Positions 40,920-48,897 of a stretch of 64,000 nucleotides of DNA are shown piece by piece. The notes beneath the pieces were generated by a model, which was given only the letters and a program-made list of their open reading frames with translations, made no database searches and was not told the origin of the DNA. Each line of letters starts with the position of its first letter. Within the stretch, counting starts at the first letter, position 1. The translations under genes and the position numbers were made by a program. Source of the DNA: Lachnospiraceae bacterium (GTDB lineage Bacteria > Bacillota > Clostridia > Lachnospirales > Lachnospiraceae); NCBI GenBank assembly GCA_024687125.1, contig JAILFA010000009.1, positions 1 through 64,000 of the forward strand. Direction: 5' to 3'.

Positions 40920-43900
40920 ATGTATCTTAAGAGTATAGAAATTCAGGGCTTTAAGTCCTTTGCCAATAAGATCCGCCTGGAGTTTCAGAACGGTATCACT
41001 GCGATCGTGGGCCCTAATGGGAGCGGCAAGTCCAATGTGGCGGATGCCGTCAGATGGGTGCTGGGTGAGCAGCGGATCAAGCAGCTGCGCGGTGCCTCCA
41101 TGCAGGATGTCATCTTTTCCGGAACGGAACTGCGCAAGCCGCTCGGCTATGCTTTTGTATCCATTACTCTCGACAATTCCGACAAATCCCTTTCCATCGA
41201 ATATGATGAGGTGACGGTATCCAGACGTCTCTACCGTTCCGGGGAGAGCGAGTACCGTATCAACGGAAATATCTGCCGCCTCAAGGATATCAATGAACTA
41301 TTTTACGACACGGGTATCGGCAAAGAGGGCTATTCCATCATCGGGCAGGGTCAGATCGATCAGATCCTTTCAAGCAAACCCGAGGACCGCAGAGCTCTGT
41401 TCGATGAGGCTGCGGGTATCGTCAAATTCAAGGTACGCAAGGACGCAGCGATCAAAAAGCTGGAAAACGTCAAACTCGGCATGACACGCCTCAATGACAT
41501 CATCTCCGTCCTTGAAAGCCGTATCGAACCTCTGAAGAATCAGTCGGAAAAGGCGCATGTCTTTCTGAAGACACGCGAGGAACTGAAGAATGTCGACGTA
41601 AATCTCTTTCTTGTAGAAAATGCCCAGGTGCGTTCGCAGATCGATGATCTTTCGAAAAAGCATGAGATCGCGACCTCTGATTTTGATGAGACAAATGAGC
41701 AGTATGAGGAGGCCAAGGGGGAGCACGAGCAGCTTCTTGCCCGGCTCGAGGAACTCAATGCCGGGATCGATAAGGCGGTAAATGCAAAGAGCGACGTATC
41801 CGTCAAGCGGGAAGCACTCCAGGGTGAGATCCATGTTCTTGAGACCAAGATCCAGCATGCAAGCGAGGATGAAGAGCATCTGAAGCAGCGGATCGTGGAT
41901 GTCAAAAAGAGCATCTCGGACAAAGAAACCGAGAGAGACGCTCTGCTTGAAAAGAAAAAGACGGTTGATGATGAACGGGCTGGACTCGAAAAGAACCGTG
42001 AAATGGCACGTGACGAGCTCAATAAAGCCACCGCCAGAAGGCAGGCGGCCAACCATGCCATCGAGGATGCCAATACCCGAAAATACAAGGCTCTGAGTGA
42101 ACGGGCGGAGGTTCAGTCAAGACTCACAGCTCTTCAGACCAGGCAGGAAGAGATCAACAAGAGGAAGTCCGAACTCACGAGCCGCCTGCTTGTTGTAGAA
42201 TCCGAGGAAAGCCGCTACCAGGAAACGATCAAAGAGCTGAAAGCGGATTTTGACCGGATCGGCGAAGAGATCACCTCCATGCAGAAGGAGATCGAATCGC
42301 TGGACGAGCAGCAGTCGCAGTACAGAGGAAAGCTCTCCGATGCGGATGCTCTTCTTTCGCAGGCCAGAGAAAAATACCACAGCGAGCATTCACGGCTGGA
42401 AGCGCTGCAGAACCTGACAGAACGCTATGAAGGATACGGCGGTTCCGTGCGCCGTGTCATGGAGCAGAAGAAGCAGAAAAAAGGAAGCGGGATCATAGGT
42501 GTGGTCGCGGATATCATCCGCACCGAGAAAAAGTACGAGACCGCTATCGAGATCGCCCTCGGCGGGAATATCCAGAACGTCGTCACTGTCGACGAAAAAT
42601 CGGCCAAGGAAATGATCGATGTTCTGAAGAAAGAACGGGCCGGCCGTGCGACATTCCTTCCGCTGGATTCCATCAAGGAACCGCAGGAGTTCAAAACCCC
42701 CGAAGTCCTGGGGGAAAAAGGGGTGATCGGCATGGCTGATGAGCTCGCCGAGACGGACGCCAAGTACCGGGACGTTGCCAGAACGCTCCTGGGCAGGATC
42801 GTTGTGATCGACCATGTGGATCACGCACTTGCCATTGCCAGAAAATATCATTACGGCATCCGGATGGTGACACTGGACGGCGAACTGCTGACCCCGGGCG
42901 GTGCCATCAGCGGCGGTGCTTTCAAGAACGGAAGCAACCTGCTCGGAAGACGCAGGGAACTCGAGGAACTGGAAAAACAGGTCAAAAAAGCAGAAGAGGA
43001 GGTAGAACAGGCACTCCTCACGATCGAGAATACCAAAAAGGAAAGAAATGAGCTCCGCTCAAGACTGGAACAGCAGAGGTTTCTGCTCAGCAACAAGACC
43101 ATGGAGCAGAACGCCGCAAGGCTTCGGATCCAGAATGAAGAGGAGAAGAAAAAGAACGAGGCGGACACCTATGCCGGCCTGCAGTCCGAGAGTCAGGATA
43201 TCACCGGACGCCTGAACGATCTCAATAAGGAGCGTGAGGACGCGGAACAGCTGCTGGAGCATTCCAGACTCACAGAGGAAAGCGCGGGCAAAGAGGCCGC
43301 TGAGAAGCAGAAGGAGCTTACCGAACTCCTTGCCGCCGAGGATGAAGCGGGAAACAAGGTCAAGGAATGGGACATCGAGATCGAGAAGATCCTGCAGAGA
43401 GAAAGCTTTGAAGAGGAGAACCTGAAGCGCATCACCGAGGAGATCAAGGATCTTGCTTCTTCGCTCAAGGAGATCGAGGACAGTATCCAGACGCGTGCGC
43501 AGGATCTTGAGCAGAACAAAAAAGACATCGAGGAGATCAGAAAGACGATCGAAGCCTCCTATGCCGCTGAGAAAGAAGCAGGAGAGAAGTATAACGAGAT
43601 GATCTCGGAGAGGGACAGCCTGCAGGAGAAGCAGAAGGAGCTGTACACAAAGCGCGAGGAACTCTCGGAAAAAAGAAATGCTCTGGATGCGGAGATCGCC
43701 CGTCTGGCGCTCAGACGTGATCAGATGCAGGCTTCACTGGAATCTCAGATCAACTATATGTGGAACGAATATGAGATCACGCTTTCCGATGCCGCGGAGC
43801 TGCGCGATGAATCGATGACCGACGCTCCGGCCATGCGCAGGAAGATCTCTTCCCTGAAGAATACGATCCGTTCCCTCGGAGATGTCAATGTCGGAGCGAT

Positions 43901-44486
43901 CGAGGAATACCGCACCGTCAATGAGGAATACACGCTGAAAAAGGGGCAGTACGACGATCTGGCGGAAACGCAGCAGAAGGTCGGAGAGATCATCAAAGAT
44001 CTCGATGAAAACATGCGCGAAACCTTTTCCAGAGAATTCGCGCGGATCAACAGGGAATTTGATGTCGTCTTCAAGGAAATGTTCGGCGGCGGCAAGGGTG
44101 CACTGGAGATGGTCGAGGATGAGGATGTGCTCACAGCAGGGATCCGGATCATCGCCCAGCCTCCGGGAAAACGGCTCCAGAATATGATGCAGCTGTCCGG
44201 CGGTGAAAAAGCACTGACGGCCATTGCATTGCTCTTCGCGATCCAGAATCTCAAGCCTTCGCCGTTCTGTCTGCTCGATGAGATAGAAGCGGCACTGGAT
44301 GAAAACAACGTTGTGCGTTTTGCCAGATACTTGCATAAACTGACAGATTCCATTCAGTTCATCGTTATAACGCATCGACGCGGCACGATGGAATCCGCGG
44401 ACAGACTCTACGGTATCACGATGCAGGAAAAAGGCGTTTCTGCGCTGGTAAGTGTTGACCTGATCGATAAGGAGATCGAAAACTGA
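40920..44486 (+). CDS. smc: Chromosome partition protein SMC
   Basis: 1188 residues. Walker A GPNGSGKSN is near residue 32, with two long coiled coils (about 170-500 and 670-1020). A hinge lies at about 500-670 (GSGIIGVVADII, AIEIALGGNIQNVV, FLPLDSI). The C-terminal head carries the signature LSGGEKALTAIALLFA and Walker B CLLDEIEAALDE (normally DEVDAALD). The ATPase dimer compacts and segregates the chromosome with ScpAB. Its stop overlaps the ftsY start by one base. Confidence 0.97.
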   Translation: MYLKSIEIQGFKSFANKIRLEFQNGITAIVGPNGSGKSNVADAVRWVLGEQRIKQLRGASMQDVIFSGTELRKPLGYAFVSITLDNSDKSLSIEYDEVTVSRRLYRSGESEYRINGNICRLKDINELFYDTGIGKEGYSIIGQGQIDQILSSKPEDRRALFDEAAGIVKFKVRKDAAIKKLENVKLGMTRLNDIISVLESRIEPLKNQSEKAHVFLKTREELKNVDVNLFLVENAQVRSQIDDLSKKHEIATSDFDETNEQYEEAKGEHEQLLARLEELNAGIDKAVNAKSDVSVKREALQGEIHVLETKIQHASEDEEHLKQRIVDVKKSISDKETERDALLEKKKTVDDERAGLEKNREMARDELNKATARRQAANHAIEDANTRKYKALSERAEVQSRLTALQTRQEEINKRKSELTSRLLVVESEESRYQETIKELKADFDRIGEEITSMQKEIESLDEQQSQYRGKLSDADALLSQAREKYHSEHSRLEALQNLTERYEGYGGSVRRVMEQKKQKKGSGIIGVVADIIRTEKKYETAIEIALGGNIQNVVTVDEKSAKEMIDVLKKERAGRATFLPLDSIKEPQEFKTPEVLGEKGVIGMADELAETDAKYRDVARTLLGRIVVIDHVDHALAIARKYHYGIRMVTLDGELLTPGGAISGGAFKNGSNLLGRRRELEELEKQVKKAEEEVEQALLTIENTKKERNELRSRLEQQRFLLSNKTMEQNAARLRIQNEEEKKKNEADTYAGLQSESQDITGRLNDLNKEREDAEQLLEHSRLTEESAGKEAAEKQKELTELLAAEDEAGNKVKEWDIEIEKILQRESFEEENLKRITEEIKDLASSLKEIEDSIQTRAQDLEQNKKDIEEIRKTIEASYAAEKEAGEKYNEMISERDSLQEKQKELYTKREELSEKRNALDAEIARLALRRDQMQASLESQINYMWNEYEITLSDAAELRDESMTDAPAMRRKISSLKNTIRSLGDVNVGAIEEYRTVNEEYTLKKGQYDDLAETQQKVGEIIKDLDENMRETFSREFARINREFDVVFKEMFGGGKGALEMVEDEDVLTAGIRIIAQPPGKRLQNMMQLSGGEKALTAIALLFAIQNLKPSPFCLLDEIEAALDENNVVRFARYLHKLTDSIQFIVITHRRGTMESADRLYGITMQEKGVSALVSVDLIDKEIEN

Positions 44487-45424
44487 TGGCTGACGGGATC
44501 TTTAGAAAACTGATGTCTTCCCTGACCAAGAGCAGGAATTCGCTTTCCCAGAACCTCGACAACGTCTTTACGGATGATGCCGAGGTAGATGAGGATTTCT
44601 ACGAGGAACTGGAAGAAAGACTGATCATGGCCGACATCGGCGTGGTCGCGACGAGCCGTATTATGGACAGATTGCGTGAGCAGGTCTCTGAGGAAAAGAT
44701 CAGACTCGCGCGAGACTGCAGAGAGCTCCTCGTAGAGACGATCCGTGAGCAGATGTCTATGCCGCCCACCGCGTATGTTTTCCTTAACGGGCGCACGGTA
44801 CTTTTTGCGATCGGCGTCAACGGCGTCGGAAAGACCACTTCTGTCGGCAAACTGGCCAAGCTGTTCAAGAACGCCGGAAAGAAAGTCCTCGTTGCCGCTG
44901 CGGATACCTATCGTGCTGCTGCGACGGAACAGCTCGAGGAATGGACGAAACGCGCAGGGGTCCCGATCATAACTGGCCGTGAGGGTGCTGATCCATCCAG
45001 TGTCATCTATGACGCGGTTCAGTCCGCGAGAGCCAATGATGTCGATATGCTGATCATCGACACGGCGGGGAGACTTCACAACAAGAAGAATCTGATGGAA
45101 GAGCTCGCCAAGATGAACCGTATCCTGGACAAGGAGCTTCCTTTCTGGAATCGGGAGAACATGATCGTACTCGACGGGACGACCGGTCAGAACGCGCTTT
45201 CGCAGGCCCGTGAGTTCGAGAGTGCCGCGAGGCTTTCAGGGATCATTCTTACCAAGCTTGACGGAACCGCAAAAGGCGGCATTGCTGTCGCGATCGTCAA
45301 TGAGCTGCATATTCCCGTGAAATACATCGGCATCGGCGAAGGGATCGACGATATGACGGCTTTTGACCCCGATGCCTATGTCAGAGCACTCTTCGGGAAG
45401 CAGGATAAACCGTCTGAGCAATAA
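44486..45424 (+). CDS. ftsY: Signal recognition particle receptor FtsY
   Basis: SRP receptor GTPase for membrane-protein targeting. 312 residues: the N domain (about 1-90), then the G domain with GVNGVGKTTSVGKLAKLF near residue 111, DTAGRLHNKKNLMEEL near 192 and TKLDGTAKGG near 254. The acidic A domain of enterobacterial FtsY is missing, as is usual in Bacillota. Coupled to smc. Confidence 0.96.
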   Translation: MADGIFRKLMSSLTKSRNSLSQNLDNVFTDDAEVDEDFYEELEERLIMADIGVVATSRIMDRLREQVSEEKIRLARDCRELLVETIREQMSMPPTAYVFLNGRTVLFAIGVNGVGKTTSVGKLAKLFKNAGKKVLVAAADTYRAAATEQLEEWTKRAGVPIITGREGADPSSVIYDAVQSARANDVDMLIIDTAGRLHNKKNLMEELAKMNRILDKELPFWNRENMIVLDGTTGQNALSQAREFESAARLSGIILTKLDGTAKGGIAVAIVNELHIPVKYIGIGEGIDDMTAFDPDAYVRALFGKQDKPSEQ

Positions 45425-45442
45425 AGAGCGGAGGGCAGACGA

Positions 45443-46723
45443 ATGGCATCAAAAACAACAGGAAAGAAAACCGCACCAGGCCGGTCGGCCGGTACCAGAA
45501 AGGCAGAGGATCTGATGACGCTGGAACGCTTCGAACAGGCCTGTGAACGTGTCTCTGAAGTCACGCTGGAGACCAAGCTCGTTTACAGTGATTATCTGAG
45601 CGCGCAGACCAAAGGCAAGGTCTATCTGAAGCCGGAGAACATGCAGCGAACGGGCGCATACAAGGTGCGCGGCGCTTACTATAAGATCTCGACGCTTTCC
45701 GAAGAAGAGAGAAAGCGCGGGCTGATCACCGCTTCCGCGGGAAATCACGCGCAGGGTGTCGCCTACGCCGCGAAAGCCTATAAGGTTCCCGCGACGATCG
45801 TGATGCCGACGACGACTCCGCTGATCAAGGTCAACCGCACCAAGGCGCTTGGCGCTAAAGTGGTCCTCAAGGGCGATGTCTATGACGAAGCCTGTGAATA
45901 TGCTCTGCAGCTTGCGGCGGAAAAGGGACTGACCTTTGTGCATCCCTTTGATGATCCGGTCGTGGCGACCGGACAGGGGACGATCGCGATGGAGATCGTC
46001 CGCGAACTCCCGACGGTGGACATCATCCTTGTTCCGATCGGCGGCGGCGGACTGGCGGCAGGAGTCAGCACTCTGGCAAAGCTCCTGAATCCCAAGATCA
46101 GGGTCATCGGCGTGGAGCCGGAAGGTGCGGCCTGCATGCGCGCGTCCGTCAAAGCCGGTCATGTGGTTACGCTGCCCTCGGTCAATACGATCGCTGACGG
46201 TACCGCTGTGAAGACGCCGGGCGCAAGGATCTTTCCCTATGTCAAGGCGAACATCGATGAGTTTATTTCGATCCCGGACGAGGATATCGTTGTGACATTC
46301 CTTGATATGGTCGAAAACCATAAAATGGTTGTGGAAAATTCGGGACTTCTCAGCGTTGCGGCATTGAAATATCTGGACTGCAAAGGGAAAAAAGCAGTCT
46401 GCATCCTGTCCGGCGGTAATATGGATGTCATTACAATGTCCTCCGTTGTTCAGCAGGGGCTTATCCGCAGAGACAGGATCTTCACCGTTTCGGTCCTTCT
46501 CCCCGACAGACCGGGCGAACTGCAGCATGTCGCCGAGATCATCGCAAAAGAGCGCGGCAACGTCATCAAGCTTGAACACAACCAGTTTGTCAGCATCAAC
46601 CGAAATGCGGCCGTGGAGTTGCGCATTACGCTTGAGGCGTTTGGGACGCAGCACAAGGAGGAGATCCTTAAGGCTCTGGAGGCCAAGGGGTATTCTCCCA
46701 AGATCGTGAGGACGAATATTTGA
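45443..46723 (+). CDS. ilvA: Threonine ammonia-lyase (threonine dehydratase)
   Basis: PLP enzyme deaminating threonine to 2-oxobutyrate, for isoleucine synthesis or catabolism. 426 residues. The PLP lysine is in QRTGAYKVRGAYYKI (about residue 76), with SAGNHAQGVAYAAKAY and the phosphate-binding loop GGGGLAAGV. A C-terminal ACT domain (about 345-426) indicates regulation. The N terminus has about 20 extra basic, Ser/Thr-rich residues before MTLERFEQA; the second ATG would be an alternative start but GGAGGG supports 45443. The single short ACT domain suggests the catabolic/TdcB-like class. Confidence 0.9.
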   Translation: MASKTTGKKTAPGRSAGTRKAEDLMTLERFEQACERVSEVTLETKLVYSDYLSAQTKGKVYLKPENMQRTGAYKVRGAYYKISTLSEEERKRGLITASAGNHAQGVAYAAKAYKVPATIVMPTTTPLIKVNRTKALGAKVVLKGDVYDEACEYALQLAAEKGLTFVHPFDDPVVATGQGTIAMEIVRELPTVDIILVPIGGGGLAAGVSTLAKLLNPKIRVIGVEPEGAACMRASVKAGHVVTLPSVNTIADGTAVKTPGARIFPYVKANIDEFISIPDEDIVVTFLDMVENHKMVVENSGLLSVAALKYLDCKGKKAVCILSGGNMDVITMSSVVQQGLIRRDRIFTVSVLLPDRPGELQHVAEIIAKERGNVIKLEHNQFVSINRNAAVELRITLEAFGTQHKEEILKALEAKGYSPKIVRTNI

Positions 46724-47853
46724 ATCCCGAATACGAACGCACAGAACGCGGAGAGAACAGGAAGAAATCGGTCCGCACGAGAAAGCGGACAGGAAACCTG
46801 GTCGCGATCATCTTTCTCAGCGTCATCTGCCTTGTCGCTCTGTCCTTCTGCGTATTCCTGATGCTCAGGATCGAAGTGATGAAGGACGATGAGGTTCAGA
46901 TGAAGACCAGTGTGGACCGTCTGAATAATATTGAGAGCGCCGGCTATATCACGAACGCGGATGCGCTGCAGCGCATTCAGGATGAACGTGCACAGGCAGA
47001 ACAGGAGGCTACGGATACACTGCTTGAGTATATCCGTTCCAGTTATCGCAACGGCAACAGCTCCGTCTGGATGCTGCGCAATCTTTTCGGGACCTTTGCC
47101 AACGAGCTGGTCGTCGGCAGCGGTGGCAGTTTCTACTTTTTCCCGATCGACGATACGCTGAAAAAGGCTTTTGTTTCTCCGATGGACATGCAGCCCGATT
47201 CTGACGGTAGAATGCGCTATGTCGGTGCTGATCCCTCGGTAGCGGGGACGTTGGGGGTTGATGTATCCCGGTTCCAGGGCAAGATCAACTGGGAAAAAGT
47301 GGCAGCGGACGGTGTTAAGTTCACTTTTATCCGTGTCGGCGCCCGGGGCAGTACGGAGGGCAAGATCATTGAGGACAATCAGTTTGAGGCCAATATCGAA
47401 GGGGCGCTTGAAAACGGACTGGATGTCGGCGTGTATTTCTACACGCAGGCGATCAATGAAGCGGAGGCCATTGAAGAGGCCGAGTATGTGATCGAAGCCC
47501 TGAAACCCTATACGATCACCCTTCCGGTCGTTTTTGACTTTGAGCCTGCTGATACTGATGACGCTCGAACCAATGATCTTTCGATTGAACAGAATACCGC
47601 CAATGTACTTGCGTTCTGCAGCCGCGTCAGTGAGGCCGGCTACACGCCCATGCTGTACGGCGGACTGAAGAGCTTTCTGATGATGCTGGACACGAAGCAG
47701 ATCGAACCTCTGAAGAAATGGTTCGCCTTCTATGATGACACCATGTATTATCCTTATGAATACAGCTACTGGCAGTATACCGCACAGGGGCGTGTGAACG
47801 GCATCGAAGGCGATGTTGATCTGGATATCTGTATCGAAAATCTGGCCAGATAA
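46720..47853 (+). CDS. Membrane-anchored GH25 lysozyme-like protein
   Basis: 377 residues. A basic cytoplasmic tail and one helix (about residues 28-52) anchor the protein; a coiled linker (about 55-110) leads to a GH25 muramidase domain (about 175-377). Catalytic-site text is visible: GVDVSRFQGKINWEKV (Asp near 181) and VVFDFEPADTDDA (Asp/Glu near 270). It probably cleaves or binds peptidoglycan at the cell surface. The start TTG 46720 overlaps the ilvA stop, with TGAGGA upstream. The gene continues the ilvA transcript. Confidence 0.85.
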   Translation: MNPEYERTERGENRKKSVRTRKRTGNLVAIIFLSVICLVALSFCVFLMLRIEVMKDDEVQMKTSVDRLNNIESAGYITNADALQRIQDERAQAEQEATDTLLEYIRSSYRNGNSSVWMLRNLFGTFANELVVGSGGSFYFFPIDDTLKKAFVSPMDMQPDSDGRMRYVGADPSVAGTLGVDVSRFQGKINWEKVAADGVKFTFIRVGARGSTEGKIIEDNQFEANIEGALENGLDVGVYFYTQAINEAEAIEEAEYVIEALKPYTITLPVVFDFEPADTDDARTNDLSIEQNTANVLAFCSRVSEAGYTPMLYGGLKSFLMMLDTKQIEPLKKWFAFYDDTMYYPYEYSYWQYTAQGRVNGIEGDVDLDICIENLAR

Positions 47854-47890
47854 AGACAATCTGAAAAAGAATCCGCTATAGCGCCTCTCA

Positions 47891-47917
47891 TAAACACTTG
47901 ACACTTTCTCCCCAATA
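47891..47917 (+). promoter_or_regulatory. Possible sigma-28-like promoter of the flagellin gene
   Basis: TAAA (47891-47894), 15 bases, then CCCCAATA (47910-47917) partly resembles TAAA-N15-GCCGATAA. A TTGACA inside the spacer has no matching -10, so a flagellar sigma factor is plausible but unproven. Confidence 0.4.
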
Positions 47918-47948
47918 TGCAAAAATGTTAATATCCATAGGTATCTGT

Positions 47949-47979
47949 CGGACGCGCCAGGGAAGGCGCTTATTGTCCG
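47949..47979 (+). promoter_or_regulatory. Hairpin in flagellin leader
   Basis: CGGAC-GCGCC, loop AGGGAA, GGCGC-bulge-GTCCG, directly before the AAAGGAAGG ribosome-binding site; it may affect mRNA stability or translation. Confidence 0.45.
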
Positions 47980-47995
47980 GGAAAGGAAGGCCAGT

Positions 47996-48796
47996 ATGAG
48001 CGGAATCGGTGGAATCGGTGCAAACAGATATAACTATAATCAGTACAGAACACAGAACGACCAGCAGAAGCATATGCGAAACGCCTCCAGCGGCAAGAAG
48101 ATCAATCAGGCTTCTGACGGCGCAGCCGAGATGGCGATCGCCAAGAAGCTTGCAAATACCGCAAAGGGACTTGAGGTCGGCAGACAGAATCTTCAGGCGG
48201 GAAGATCGGCCCTTTATATCGCAGACGGCGGCATGGACGGCATCAATGATTACATGCAGCGTATGCGTGAGCTTTCCATCAGAGCCAACAACGGGCTGAT
48301 GGGCGATGATGAGAGGCAGGCGATCCAGGACGAGACAGACCAGCTTAAGGCCGGCATCAATGACGCGAGCCGTCAGGCACAGTACAATGAAAAGAGTCTC
48401 CTCACCGAGGACGGCAGCGTGACGCTCCTTACCAGCAATGAACCTGCGACCATGGAAGTGAACACTGCTGCGGTAGATGCTGCATCACTCGGCATCACTG
48501 ACTCCGTGACCAAGCTTGACAACTTCGATCTGGATTCCATCGACAAAGCAATGGACAAGCTCTCAACAGCAAGAAGCATTGCCGGCGCTCAGACCAACGC
48601 AGTGGATCACACGATCAACTATAATAATATCACTGCCGAGAACACCACAGCTTCGCAGTCCCGCCTTGAAGATGCGGATATCGCTGAGGAGATGATCGCC
48701 GTGAACAAGAACAAGACGCTCACGACGGCGCAGATCATGATGCAGAAACGTCAGGAAGAGGATGAACAGACCAAGAATGCGGCGTTATTTGCGTAA
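47996..48796 (+). CDS. Short atypical flagellin-like protein
   Basis: 266 residues. The N-terminal D0/D1-like helices (ASSGKKINQASDGAAEMAIA, then GRQNLQAGRSALYIADGGM and MRELSIRANNG) and a C-terminal helix set (SRLEDADIAEEMI) are clearly flagellin. The variable centre is nearly absent. Both ends are unusual: the standard MIINHN-type start is replaced by a Gly/Asn-rich MSGIGGIGANRYNYNQYR, and the C terminus ends ...KNAALFA rather than in the usual hydrophobic LLR/LLS. No flagellar genes are around. Own leader and terminator imply separate, possibly abundant expression. Confidence 0.85.
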   Translation: MSGIGGIGANRYNYNQYRTQNDQQKHMRNASSGKKINQASDGAAEMAIAKKLANTAKGLEVGRQNLQAGRSALYIADGGMDGINDYMQRMRELSIRANNGLMGDDERQAIQDETDQLKAGINDASRQAQYNEKSLLTEDGSVTLLTSNEPATMEVNTAAVDAASLGITDSVTKLDNFDLDSIDKAMDKLSTARSIAGAQTNAVDHTINYNNITAENTTASQSRLEDADIAEEMIAVNKNKTLTTAQIMMQKRQEEDEQTKNAALFA

Positions 48797-48821
48797 ACCC
48801 TAACCAAACACAGGAATGCAG

Positions 48822-48856
48822 GACGGCATGCAAAAGAGGTGCATGCCGTCTTGTTG
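48822..48856 (+). terminator. Terminator of the flagellin-like gene
   Basis: GACGGCATGC, nine-base loop, GCATGCCGTC, then TTGTTG: ten perfect pairs with a short U-rich tail. Confidence 0.85.
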
Positions 48857-48897
48857 TGAGAAAGGATTTTTCGGTTTAGCCCGGAGACAGACAGAGT

